A DNA stretch of 49,023 nt from Planctomycetota bacterium (GTDB taxonomy: Bacteria; Planctomycetota; Phycisphaerae; Sedimentisphaerales; Anaerobacaceae), in assembly GCA_022563885.1 (NCBI GenBank), contig JADFMM010000012.1, forward strand, positions 1 to 49,023, written 5' to 3'. Below are positions 8,048-16,713 of the stretch, one piece after another. Each line of letters opens with the position of its first letter. Position 1 is the stretch's first letter. The notes below the pieces were generated by a model. It had not been told where the DNA came from. It did not search any database and saw nothing but the letters and a program-made list of their open reading frames with translations. The position numbers and the translations under genes are program-made.

Positions 8048-10192
8048 CTGGGCTTTCTCAAGCTTGGCGAATTTGAGCATTAGGTTCTTGGTCATCCCAC
8101 TGTTGAAAGACACGGTCACGATGCTATTGTCGCCCATGTCCGTAAACTTCTGTACCCGGCCCAAACCAAACTTGGCGTGGTTAACCAGCTCACCGTCGGT
8201 AAAGGGCGCGTCCTGCTTTGGGGCGGTTCGCCGCCGGGCCGACCGAGTCTGGCCCGACAGGCTCGGCTTGCGGCCCTGGCCGGTCGAGCCCGAAAAACCC
8301 AGTCCCAATTCATAGAGAAACTGAGAGGGGATGGATCGAATCGTCTGCCCATGGACGGTGCGGTAACGGACGTAGCTCAGATTGAGGTTTTCCTCGGCGC
8401 GCGTCACCCCCACGAACAAGAGTCGACGTTCTTCCTCCAAATCATCCTCGCTTTCCACGCTCCGTTCGTGAGGCAAGATACCCTCTTCTAGGCCCAGAAT
8501 GAAGGCATGTGGAAATTCTAGACCCTTGGCGGCGTGCAGCGTCATCAGCGCCACACGGTTGCTCGACCCGTCATAGGTATCGGCGTCGCTGAAGAGCGAG
8601 ATCTCCTGAAGATAGTCGAGTAGCCCGGGCTCCTCAGCCTGTTGATCGTAGCGAGCGGCAGAATTCACCAGTTCTTCGAGATTATCCAGGGCGTCCTGAC
8701 CCTCCTCACCCGCGTGGCGGAAGAGACCTTCGAGCCCCGCCTCCTCAATGACCCGCTGGGCCAACGGGGCCACGGGTCCCTCCACATCCCGCTTAAACTG
8801 TTCCATCATGTGATAAAACGCCAGGATCTTTCCCTTGGGGGCCTTGGCGAGGGCATCCAACTGTTCCACTTGTCCCAGGGCTTGATAGAGCGTGCCGCCT
8901 GTCCGGAGGGACAATGCCTTGACCTTGTCCAACGTCACCTTGCCGAGGCCTCGGGCCGGTGTGTTGATGATACGCAAGAGCGAGACTTCGTCTTCTGGAT
9001 TGACCAAGACCTTGAGATAGGCCAATAGATCCTTGATCTCCTTGCGGTTGTAGAACTCCACGCCCCGGACCACTTGATAGGGTATCTTACCCTGAATCAA
9101 GGCCTCCTCCAAGGCTCGACTCATCGCGTTCACCCGGTAAAACAGGGCCACTTGGTTGTAGGTCGCGCCCTGGCTGACCAGGTGCTGGATCTCTGCGGCG
9201 ACGGCGTGGGCCTCTTCCAATTCGTCTTCGTAGCCATTCAGCTTGACAGGTCGCCCCGCAGGCTTCGTGGGTTTGAGCGTTTTCTCCTTGCGATGTCGAT
9301 TGTGGGCGATCAGACTGTCGGCGACCTTCAGAATGGCCGCCGAACTGCGAAAATTCTCTTCGAGCCTGACGATCTTGGCCTCGGGCCAGTCTTTCTCGAA
9401 CGCCAAAATATTTTGAATGTCGGCGCCCCGCCAGCGGTAGATGGATTGATCCGGATCCCCCGTGGCCATGATATTGCCGTGGGCGGCCGCCAAGCGCTTG
9501 GCAATCCGATACTGTGCATGGTTGGTGTCTTGATACTCATCGATCAAGAGAAAACGGAAGCGCTCCGACAGGGCCTCACAGACGGTGTCGTTCTGTTCCA
9601 GCAGGAACGCCGTCTTCACCAGCAGGTCATCAAAGTCCAAGGCGTTGTGACCCTTCAGGATCTCCTGATAGCGTTGGTACACACGCGCCAGGGTCCGGGA
9701 GAAATAGTCCTGGGCGTCGGCCTCAAAGGCCTGTACCGAGACCAGCTTGTTTTTCAGCGTGGACAGGGCATTCAGCATCTGCGCCGGCGCAAAGTTAGTG
9801 GTGTCCAGCTCGCAGGCCTTGACGGCCTCCTTGACACACTTCTTCTGATCCGCGGTATCGTAGATCGTAAAGCTCTTGCCGATGCCGGCCTCATCGGCAT
9901 ACTGCCGCAAGACGCGGACGCAGAACGAGTGGAAGGTGCTAATCCACGCCCCCCGCACGCCACCGCCGGCCTCGACACGCTGACGCATTTCCTGCGCCGC
10001 CTTGTTGGTAAAGGTGATCGCACAGATCTGATAGGGAAAGACCCCGGACTCCACCAGCGCGGCAATCCGCGCCGTGATGACACGCGTCTTGCCACTGCCC
10101 GGTCCGGCCAAGACCTGCAGGGGTCCCTCCTGGTGAAATACGGCTTGTGACTGAGACGGCGTGAGTCCTTCGAACTGCGTCTTATCAATCAT
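8042..10192 (-). CDS. pcrA: UvrD/PcrA family ATP-dependent DNA helicase
   Basis: This is a 716-residue superfamily 1A 3'-5' helicase that acts in repair and in clearing recombination or transcription intermediates. Visible motifs are the Q-motif region LTPSQSQAV (10-18), Walker A AGPGSGKT (29-36), ITFTNKAA (Ia), Walker B DEYQDT, GDPDQSIYRWRGA (III), NFRSS (IV), TLHAAKGLEFPHAFI (V) and FVGVTRAEENL (VI). The C-terminal segment after about residue 665 (GELVNHAKFGLGRVQKF) matches the Tudor-like domain that binds RNA polymerase in PcrA. It is the last gene of the long operon and overlaps the preceding gene by four bases (ATGA), so it is translationally coupled to a membrane-protein gene, which is unusual for a helicase. 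Confidence 0.95.
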   Translation of the reverse strand: MIDKTQFEGLTPSQSQAVFHQEGPLQVLAGPGSGKTRVITARIAALVESGVFPYQICAITFTNKAAQEMRQRVEAGGGVRGAWISTFHSFCVRVLRQYADEAGIGKSFTIYDTADQKKCVKEAVKACELDTTNFAPAQMLNALSTLKNKLVSVQAFEADAQDYFSRTLARVYQRYQEILKGHNALDFDDLLVKTAFLLEQNDTVCEALSERFRFLLIDEYQDTNHAQYRIAKRLAAAHGNIMATGDPDQSIYRWRGADIQNILAFEKDWPEAKIVRLEENFRSSAAILKVADSLIAHNRHRKEKTLKPTKPAGRPVKLNGYEDELEEAHAVAAEIQHLVSQGATYNQVALFYRVNAMSRALEEALIQGKIPYQVVRGVEFYNRKEIKDLLAYLKVLVNPEDEVSLLRIINTPARGLGKVTLDKVKALSLRTGGTLYQALGQVEQLDALAKAPKGKILAFYHMMEQFKRDVEGPVAPLAQRVIEEAGLEGLFRHAGEEGQDALDNLEELVNSAARYDQQAEEPGLLDYLQEISLFSDADTYDGSSNRVALMTLHAAKGLEFPHAFILGLEEGILPHERSVESEDDLEEERRLLFVGVTRAEENLNLSYVRYRTVHGQTIRSIPSQFLYELGLGFSGSTGQGRKPSLSGQTRSARRRTAPKQDAPFTDGELVNHAKFGLGRVQKFTDMGDNSIVTVSFNSGMTKNLMLKFAKLEKAQN

Positions 10193-11994
10193 TCTGGGCT
10201 GCCCACCCCTTTTTGATCGCCTTGCTTGTCTCTCTCTCGCTTTTCGCCCTGCTTCCTGAAGTACTCGAGCAACTCAGGTCTCTCATTGCCGAGACGAGCC
10301 AAGAAATTCCGATGGAGATAGGATGGATACCCCCGATCGTTCAAAAAGCCCTCGGCCGCGAAGAACTGGCATTGCTTCCAAGACGGCAGGTCCAAGCGTC
10401 TCTCGGGTTCGCCTCCGAATTCTTTCATGTAGTGGTCATAAATCTGACGGGCCATGCTCTCGCGCCCATAGGCCTCGTCGTCCGAGCCGATGGCAAAGAG
10501 GGAACAACTGTTCTGCAACAGGAACAGAATCTGCTCTCGCGCGTCGGGAATGCCGATGCTGTCCATCTCTTCGAAAAAACGTTTACGGCAAAAGGGGACT
10601 AGCCCCATGTCAAACTCAGGCCTGGGATAACGTTCTCGCAGCTCTGTATAGATCCGCTCGGCCTGAAGGGTGTGTCCCGCCTGGTAGAAACTGAAGACGG
10701 CATTGATCAACATATTGCGATGGCCGTTGCCCAGCGACTCGAAGCGTCCGCGATCGTCCTTGTACTTTTCCAGGATGTCCAGAGCAGCCTGATTGTAGCG
10801 ATCGAACATCCGCAAGTCCGGCCTGAGAAAAAGGTCGGTTTGCATCTGCGGCACCTCGGATCGCGACCCATCGGGCAAGATCGGATAGACTTCGCTGGGG
10901 AAGAATCGTGTCTGACCGTAGCGGAAGAGGTTTTGCAGACTATGGGCGATGATACGATCCGTGTTCACTTCCCCGCTTGTCTTCTCTCGGTCCTCTTCGG
11001 TCGCCAGCAGGTCCAAGCCCTTGTAGGCCCAATAGATCGCATGCGCATCGGGATGAAGCCAGTTGAGCGCGATGACCCGATTGGGGTCTTCGAAGTCCAC
11101 CGGTCCCAGGCGTTCATTGAGTTCACGCATGAGATCCACGTCCATTTTCCAGATTTCCTTGAGCTGGTAGGCCCTGGCGAAGGAGTCAAAATGGCGCATG
11201 GCCTCTGTCTCTCGATAACGGTCAAACACGAGGCCAAGTTCGGGTTTGAAACGTTTTGGCTCCCCCAACCGCGCGAAGTACTTCTCGATGACGGACTTGT
11301 CGACCGCAAACTCCGCGTCTGCTGCGTGAAAGGCCTCGAGCAAACCCAGCACATTGGGATCGGCCACCAGGTCATCCCACTTCAGCGAAAGTTTGCTCGC
11401 CTCTTCGTAGAAGGCGCTGGGCATGTTGCCCACCAAGGGTCCAATCTCTTTGGCGAACTGTATCTTGTAATACTGCTGGGCATCATCGCTGATCCCACCT
11501 ATCTTGTGTTGGAAGATTCGCCCCATCTCACGGTAGAGTTCGATGGCCTTGGGATTGTAGTGAATCCCCTTGTCACGGAGCAGTTCATACCCGTTCTTGA
11601 CCCAACGCCAGCGCTGGTCCGGTTGGGAGGCAGGGATGGCCACGGAGATGTTGTAGGCCATATTCCAGGCCTGAAACTCCCAAACCGAGGCAAAGCGAGG
11701 TTGAAGCGCTGTGATCCACTCGGCCAGTTGCTTGGCATCGAAGAACTTACCCTGCTCCTTCAGGTTGTCGGCCCGCATCCACAGGATGTCCACGATCAGG
11801 CCGCGGAACGCCCCCATGGCGACCGTGGCGAAGGCGAGCGACGGAGGCGCGTTCTCCAGGGCCACCTCAGTCATTACCATACCCGCCTCCACGCGTAGCT
11901 GGGTCAGGGGCGCCAAGTGACTGCCCGCCGCCCATATCAGGGCCAGGCAGACGACCGCACACACGCACCATACTAGCAGATCACGAAGTCTCAT
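10189..11994 (-). CDS. Membrane-anchored conserved protein of unknown function in an ABC transporter operon
   Basis: This is a 601-residue protein. Residues 5-27 form a signal anchor (LLVWCVCAVVCLALIWAAG). The remainder is soluble and largely helical, rich in aromatic and charged residues. It contains segments like FDAKQLAEWITALQPRFASVWEFQAWNMAYNI-type TPR packing (about residues 84-112) and LYREMGRIF, which suggests TPR-like helical repeats. No catalytic motif is recognised. It lies directly downstream of an ABC ATPase and permease and overlaps pcrA by four bases, so it may be an extracytoplasmic partner of that exporter; this is inference. The ATG at 11994 was preferred to the upstream TTG at 12015 because the hydrophobic anchor follows it directly. 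Confidence 0.65.
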   Translation of the reverse strand: MRLRDLLVWCVCAVVCLALIWAAGSHLAPLTQLRVEAGMVMTEVALENAPPSLAFATVAMGAFRGLIVDILWMRADNLKEQGKFFDAKQLAEWITALQPRFASVWEFQAWNMAYNISVAIPASQPDQRWRWVKNGYELLRDKGIHYNPKAIELYREMGRIFQHKIGGISDDAQQYYKIQFAKEIGPLVGNMPSAFYEEASKLSLKWDDLVADPNVLGLLEAFHAADAEFAVDKSVIEKYFARLGEPKRFKPELGLVFDRYRETEAMRHFDSFARAYQLKEIWKMDVDLMRELNERLGPVDFEDPNRVIALNWLHPDAHAIYWAYKGLDLLATEEDREKTSGEVNTDRIIAHSLQNLFRYGQTRFFPSEVYPILPDGSRSEVPQMQTDLFLRPDLRMFDRYNQAALDILEKYKDDRGRFESLGNGHRNMLINAVFSFYQAGHTLQAERIYTELRERYPRPEFDMGLVPFCRKRFFEEMDSIGIPDAREQILFLLQNSCSLFAIGSDDEAYGRESMARQIYDHYMKEFGGEPERRLDLPSWKQCQFFAAEGFLNDRGYPSYLHRNFLARLGNERPELLEYFRKQGEKRERDKQGDQKGVGSPE

Positions 11995-12032
11995 AGTGGG
12001 GTCACACCGGGTCAAACTGGGTCATGCTCGAA

Positions 12033-13445
12033 TCACGAGGTGTCTCGAGCCAGTTCCTTGTAGTGGAAGACAGCCAATGCCAGACCCATGAGCAACATCG
12101 CCCAGATCAGCGTCCACGAGGCCCAGTTAACCATGGCCCAGTCGATCAGCCGGCCGTCGACCAGGTAGTTCGCAGGGCTGTACTTGTCAAACTGTGGCAA
12201 GGCCTGAATGACCAACTCGATCGTGCCGCCGTAAATCTGCTGTAGGCCCTTGCCCATGTATGTAAAGGATTCCAGGATGAAGCCGCTGATCGAGACGGTA
12301 CAGAAGAGCACCAGGGCCAACAGTACGGCCACGGGGAAGGAGAGAAAGGTGGCTGCCCAGATGGCGAGGGCCGTCAGGAAGAAGAGCCTAAAGAAGAGGA
12401 CCAACAGACCCCGCAGATAGTTTCCGGTAAAAGTCCCGGCCCGGTAGAGGATGCTGAAACTATGCTCATCGGCGGCCTTGTTTCTCTGCCCGTCAGAGAA
12501 CATCACGACGGTCTGGTTCAATTGGGGCCTATTGTAAAACAGCACGCCGAGATAGCCGTCGTCGGCAATCACCTCGGAGGGTAACGCCAACTCGCGAAAG
12601 GTCCTGATAGGGTGTTTTAGGTCCCTCTCAAAGAGCAGGGTCTCCTCGCCCCGGCGAACCCGACGAAAGTCTCCTGCTGCCCACTTGGCGTAGATCTGTT
12701 CATCCGGGGGCGTGGTCGCGACATCGAGCTTAAAACGGACAAAGATATCTTCGTTGGGGTCTTGCGGCCGAATGTTGTCGAATTCCCAGAGACGCTGCCC
12801 GCCGACGATGACCGAACTCTTTTGGGAGAGAATTATCCCCCGCAGACGCTCCTTGAGCTTGCGGACAGAGGCGCCGGGGAAGAACTGGTCCAACATCTGA
12901 TTATTATGCAACCGGTCGTATTTCGCCTGGATTTCTTCATCGGTCACCACGATGGGGCGCGCCAGGACACGGGCGCGGGCCGTGTAGAACTGATCGTGCA
13001 GCTCCTTTGCCTCGGCCGGGGACACGGGAAGGTGGTGAACGGGGTCTCTATAAAAGCGAGGTGCCGCCATGACGACGCCATAGATGATGCCGCCGAACAG
13101 GACCAACAGCACGGAGTTTAAGGTCAGAATCCCCAGAAACTTCCCCAGCAGGAACTCCCACCGGCGAATGGGTTTGGTCAGCACCGTGTAAACTTGCCGC
13201 TGCGTGATATCACTGGTGGTGGTGTGAATCGCCGCGAAGATCGTCAACAGGGACAGGAGCAGACTCACCAGAGCGATGCCATAACTGACAAAGGTCTGCA
13301 GACGCCCCTTGAGCGTTCCATCTCCCGTGACACCGAAGGCCATCACCGGTAGCAGGATCAGGAGTAAGAGCGAGAAGACCAGCGCGAGTTTCATGCGGAC
13401 GGCCTGTTTTAGGGTATTGGAGGCGATCGCCAGGACCCTATGCAT
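12033..13445 (-). CDS. ABC-2 type transporter permease with large extracytoplasmic domain
   Basis: This 470-residue protein has membrane segments near residues 18-38, 46-70 and 105-127, then a soluble region of about 220 residues. Three or four more segments follow (FFRLFFLTALAIWAATFL, VAVLLALVLFCTVSISGF, and a C-terminal TLIWAMLLMGLALAVF). The motif VYTVLTKPIRRWEFLLGKFLG after the second segment is typical of ABC-2 permeases and recurs in the divergent gene at 21275. The start at 13445 overlaps the ATPase gene by eight bases, so the two are coupled and form one transporter. The substrate is unknown; the large inserted domain suggests recognition of an extracytoplasmic partner. The ORF can be extended upstream, but the extra residues belong to the ATPase frame. 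Confidence 0.82.
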   Translation of the reverse strand: MHRVLAIASNTLKQAVRMKLALVFSLLLLILLPVMAFGVTGDGTLKGRLQTFVSYGIALVSLLLSLLTIFAAIHTTTSDITQRQVYTVLTKPIRRWEFLLGKFLGILTLNSVLLVLFGGIIYGVVMAAPRFYRDPVHHLPVSPAEAKELHDQFYTARARVLARPIVVTDEEIQAKYDRLHNNQMLDQFFPGASVRKLKERLRGIILSQKSSVIVGGQRLWEFDNIRPQDPNEDIFVRFKLDVATTPPDEQIYAKWAAGDFRRVRRGEETLLFERDLKHPIRTFRELALPSEVIADDGYLGVLFYNRPQLNQTVVMFSDGQRNKAADEHSFSILYRAGTFTGNYLRGLLVLFFRLFFLTALAIWAATFLSFPVAVLLALVLFCTVSISGFILESFTYMGKGLQQIYGGTIELVIQALPQFDKYSPANYLVDGRLIDWAMVNWASWTLIWAMLLMGLALAVFHYKELARDTS

Positions 13446-14685
13446 CGCCGGCCTCTCCCTTCTTCGGGTCGGGATCGCTGACCTTGGTGACACCCTCGGA
13501 CGACGGGTTTCGATCAACCAGGCGATCCAACACATCACGTTGGGGCAACTCCCGCGCCGCGCCGTCTTGCTCGGCACTCTCGCTTGTCTCAGAGCTTTCT
13601 TGGAGGTCCGCATCGGGTCGGGTCGAGACGGTCTCTGAAGCGTGGGTCAGTTTATCCAACACGCTATCATCCCTGGGCGTGGCCGGCGCCGGTTCGACCT
13701 TGGGTCCCTCGGGGGCGTCCTCTCCCCGGCCACCTTCCATCCCACCGCGAACCAGCCCGTCCAACAGATCCGATCGGTCCTGCGCGGCCAGGAAACCACC
13801 TATCTCCGTCGTGCTCACGGCACCACTGGTGGGCAGGGCCTGTCGCCGTGCCGCCGCCACCGTGCGCACGAAGAAGGTCTCCAGACGTTCCCTGGGTGAG
13901 GAAATGCTACACTCGACCTTCTCCCGAGCCACGATGGCCTTGATTTCGTCCATGGCGGCCTCGCTGATGGGACCCGTGGTGAACTGTCGTTTGTCGGCCT
14001 GCTCCAGCAATTCCTGCACGCGGCCTTCGGCCTGCACCCTGCCGCCATACAGGATGGAAATGCGGTCACACACATCTTCAACATCGGCCAGCAGATGGCT
14101 GCAGAGCAGAATGGTCTTACCCCGCCGTGCCAGCGTCTTGATCAAATCCTTGATCTGCCTCGTGCCGATGGGATCCAGCCCGGTCGTCGGTTCATCCAAG
14201 ATGAGCAGGTCCGGATCATTGATGAGGGCCTGGGCCAGGCCGATGCGGCGGGCCATGCCCTTGGAGAAGGTCCCCACCTGTCGACTCGCCACGGCCGTGA
14301 GTCCCACCATCTCCAGCAGGGTCTCGATGCGGTCCCTGCGGACCCGCCTGGGCAGGCCGAAGAGTCGACCATAAAAGTCCAATGTCTCACGGGGATTCAG
14401 ATACTTGTACAGATAGGATTCTTCCGGACAGAAGCCGATGCGTTTGTTGATGGCGGGATCCGACCCTTGGCCTCCCAAGAGCAAGGCCTGTCCCTTGGTC
14501 GGATGGAGCAGGCCAAGCAGTATCTTGATCGTGGTCGTCTTGCCGGAACCGTTGGGGCCCAAGAGGCCGAAGACCTCGTTGGTGTTGACCCGCAGATTCA
14601 GATTGTCGACGGCAAGGACCTTGCGCCGCCCCCACCCATCCGAGAAGGTCTTGGTCAGTCCAATGGTTTCAACCGCATAAGCCAT
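13438..14685 (-). CDS. ABC transporter ATP-binding protein with long acidic C-terminal tail
   Basis: This 415-residue ATPase drives the permease encoded immediately downstream. The ABC domain (about 1-235) has Walker A GPNGSGKTT, Q-loop CPEESYL, signature FSKGMARRIGLAQAL, Walker B LLILDEPTTGLDP and the switch His in LLCSHLL. The signature reads FSKGM instead of LSGGQ, a form common among ABC-2 drug and polysaccharide exporters. Residues from about 290 to 415 form an unusual low-complexity tail rich in Glu, Asp, Pro and Ser, probably disordered. The start at 14685 begins MAYAVETIGLTKTF, the normal N-terminus; the longer frame runs into the upstream P-type ATPase gene. Confidence 0.9.
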   Translation of the reverse strand: MAYAVETIGLTKTFSDGWGRRKVLAVDNLNLRVNTNEVFGLLGPNGSGKTTTIKILLGLLHPTKGQALLLGGQGSDPAINKRIGFCPEESYLYKYLNPRETLDFYGRLFGLPRRVRRDRIETLLEMVGLTAVASRQVGTFSKGMARRIGLAQALINDPDLLILDEPTTGLDPIGTRQIKDLIKTLARRGKTILLCSHLLADVEDVCDRISILYGGRVQAEGRVQELLEQADKRQFTTGPISEAAMDEIKAIVAREKVECSISSPRERLETFFVRTVAAARRQALPTSGAVSTTEIGGFLAAQDRSDLLDGLVRGGMEGGRGEDAPEGPKVEPAPATPRDDSVLDKLTHASETVSTRPDADLQESSETSESAEQDGAARELPQRDVLDRLVDRNPSSEGVTKVSDPDPKKGEAGDA

Positions 14686-14719
14686 GTATCGCGTCCTGTT
14701 GCCTGCCTCTGCCCCACGC

Positions 14720-16660
14720 CTAGCCGGCGGCAGGCGCTGCCGCAGGCCCATGCTCAAGATCCTCACCAAAGCGTACCAGACGGGCACTGTTGAACACCAC
14801 CACGATGGAACTGGCAAAGTGGAGCATCGCCGCCATGGCCGGTGGCACAAACTTGGACAGGGACATCCCCAAGATGATGAAGAGAATACCAAAGCCTAGA
14901 TTCTGGTTGATGACGCGTCGTGCCTTCCGAGAGATCAGAACGAGGAAGGGCAGGCGTCTTAAATCGTCGTTCATCAGGGCGATGGAGGCGGAGTTGATGG
15001 CGACGTCACTCCCGGCCGCCCCCATGGCGATCCCCAAGTCGCCGGCAGCCAGGGCAGGCGCGTCGTTGATGCCGTCGCCCACCACGATCACCGTATGTCC
15101 CTGTTCGCGAAGTTGCTCCACCACCGCCAGTTTGTCTTGGGGCAGACAATCCGCCTTGAAATCACTACAGCCCAATTCGGCGGCGACACGGCTCGCCACT
15201 TCAGTGCGGTCCCCCGTGAGCATGATCACACGCTTGACGCCGATAGCCGCCAACTCTTCCATCGCCGCCCGCGCTTCGGGCCGAGTCTTGTCCTGGAGGC
15301 CAATCCAACCCACGCAACGTTTGCCCTTGGCGACGTAGAGCGTGCTGAAGCCCTGGTCTTCATGCAGGCTGGGATCCTCCACACCGGCCAGATCGACGCC
15401 CTCTTCTTTCAGAAACATTTCACGTCCCACCAACACCCGGTCGCCCTTGATCTTGGCGCTCACCCCCTTGCCGGGGACCTCTTTGAAGTCGACGGCCTCG
15501 GCCAATTGCAGCCGCGCCTCTTTGGATACTTCCTGCAGCGCCCGCGCGGCAGGATGCCTACTCATCTGCTCCGCCGCCGCCGCCGTGGAGAGCAACTCCT
15601 CCGCCTCCACGCCCTCAGCCGGTGTCAGCTTCGTCACGAAGAGCCGTCCGGTCGTCACGGTTCCCGTCTTGTCGATGACCAGGGCCGTCATCTTGCCGGC
15701 CACTTCCAAATCTTTCACGTTCTTGACCAGCACGCCCAGGCGCGCCGTCGCAGAGATGGCCGCCACCATGGCCGTCGGTGTGGCCAGAATGATGGCACAG
15801 GGGCAGGAAATCACCAAGATCGTGATCGCCTGGTCCGTGTTTCCGGTGAAGAACCAGACGATCATGGCGATCATCAGCACCGTCGGGACATACCAGCCGA
15901 TGTAGCGATCGATGATCCGCATGATGGGGATCTTGGTCCGCTCCGCCTCGAGGATCAGGGATTGCACCTTTCCCAGGGTAGTGTCTTGCCCGGCCTTGGT
16001 CACGGTGAGTTCCAACATGCCGGTCAAGTTGCTGGTCCCGGCGAAGACCTGCATCCCCGGCACCTTATCGACGGGCAGAGATTCGCCGGTGATAGTGGCC
16101 TCATTCACCGAACTCAGGCCGCTCACCACCTCGCCATCGGCGGGGATGTTGTCGCCCGGTCGCACCCGCACGCGGTCGCCGAGCTTCAGGCGACTGACCT
16201 TTACTGTTCTCTCCTTGCCCTCGGCATCGATCAGATTGGCCTGCACCGGGGTCAACTTGATCAAGGACTCGATAGACGCCCTTGCGCCGAGCGCCGTTCT
16301 CGTCTCGACCAACTCACTGAGCAACATGAAGAAACCGATGAGTCCGGCCGGTACATACTCGCCCGTCGCGAAGGCGGCGATGATGCCAAGAGCCGCCAAC
16401 TCATCCATGTGAGAATGCCCCTCCCACAGGCACTTGAAGGCATGCACCACGACGGGGCCCCCCAGCAAGAGCGCGCCCAGCATCGCAAACAACTCAGTCG
16501 TGGTGCTGGCAGAGCCAAAGAAGAGCTTGCCGACTTGACTGTTAATCAGCAGGACACCGCCGGCCAGGGTCCCCAAGAGGGCCAGACTCACCCGGACCTG
16601 CTTGCCCTGCATCTGCTCACTGCTGAGGTCTTCCTGAAACTGTAAGTGTTCATGTGCCAT
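14720..16660 (-). CDS. P1B-type heavy-metal-transporting ATPase, metal unassigned
   Basis: This 646-residue pump carries every core P-type motif: TGES (191-194), the metal-binding CPC (286-288), the phosphorylated D330 in DKTGT, SRHP (367-370, the P1B HP locus), TGDR and GDGINDAP. It lacks an N-terminal HMA or CxxC domain; the N-terminus is short and has His2, Glu3 and His4-type ligands only (MAHEHLQ). The last two membrane helices do not match one subgroup. Helix 8 reads LHFASSIVVVFNSARL, which mixes the copper-type SS pair with a His at the position usual in zinc/cadmium pumps, and helix 7 has neither the copper YN pair nor the zinc Lys. Copper or zinc efflux are both possible. It lies between SPFH and ABC genes in one operon. 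Confidence 0.9.
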   Translation of the reverse strand: MAHEHLQFQEDLSSEQMQGKQVRVSLALLGTLAGGVLLINSQVGKLFFGSASTTTELFAMLGALLLGGPVVVHAFKCLWEGHSHMDELAALGIIAAFATGEYVPAGLIGFFMLLSELVETRTALGARASIESLIKLTPVQANLIDAEGKERTVKVSRLKLGDRVRVRPGDNIPADGEVVSGLSSVNEATITGESLPVDKVPGMQVFAGTSNLTGMLELTVTKAGQDTTLGKVQSLILEAERTKIPIMRIIDRYIGWYVPTVLMIAMIVWFFTGNTDQAITILVISCPCAIILATPTAMVAAISATARLGVLVKNVKDLEVAGKMTALVIDKTGTVTTGRLFVTKLTPAEGVEAEELLSTAAAAEQMSRHPAARALQEVSKEARLQLAEAVDFKEVPGKGVSAKIKGDRVLVGREMFLKEEGVDLAGVEDPSLHEDQGFSTLYVAKGKRCVGWIGLQDKTRPEARAAMEELAAIGVKRVIMLTGDRTEVASRVAAELGCSDFKADCLPQDKLAVVEQLREQGHTVIVVGDGINDAPALAAGDLGIAMGAAGSDVAINSASIALMNDDLRRLPFLVLISRKARRVINQNLGFGILFIILGMSLSKFVPPAMAAMLHFASSIVVVFNSARLVRFGEDLEHGPAAAPAAG

Positions 16661-16713
16661 AATGAGGTGTCTTTCGAAGCCTAAATCATCCACGCCCCGC
16701 CAAGCTAGTTTAG

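Noticed and set aside
7873-8061. Small minus-strand frame of 62 codons
   Set aside because: It runs through the intrinsic terminator and the end of the structured RNA region and has no supporting ribosome binding site.
9074-10150. 358-codon frame on the plus strand
   Set aside because: It is a shadow of pcrA, whose helicase motifs fix the true strand and frame.
15095-16645. 516-codon frame on the plus strand
   Set aside because: It is a shadow of the P1B ATPase gene; its composition is His, Arg and Gln rich and has no family pattern.
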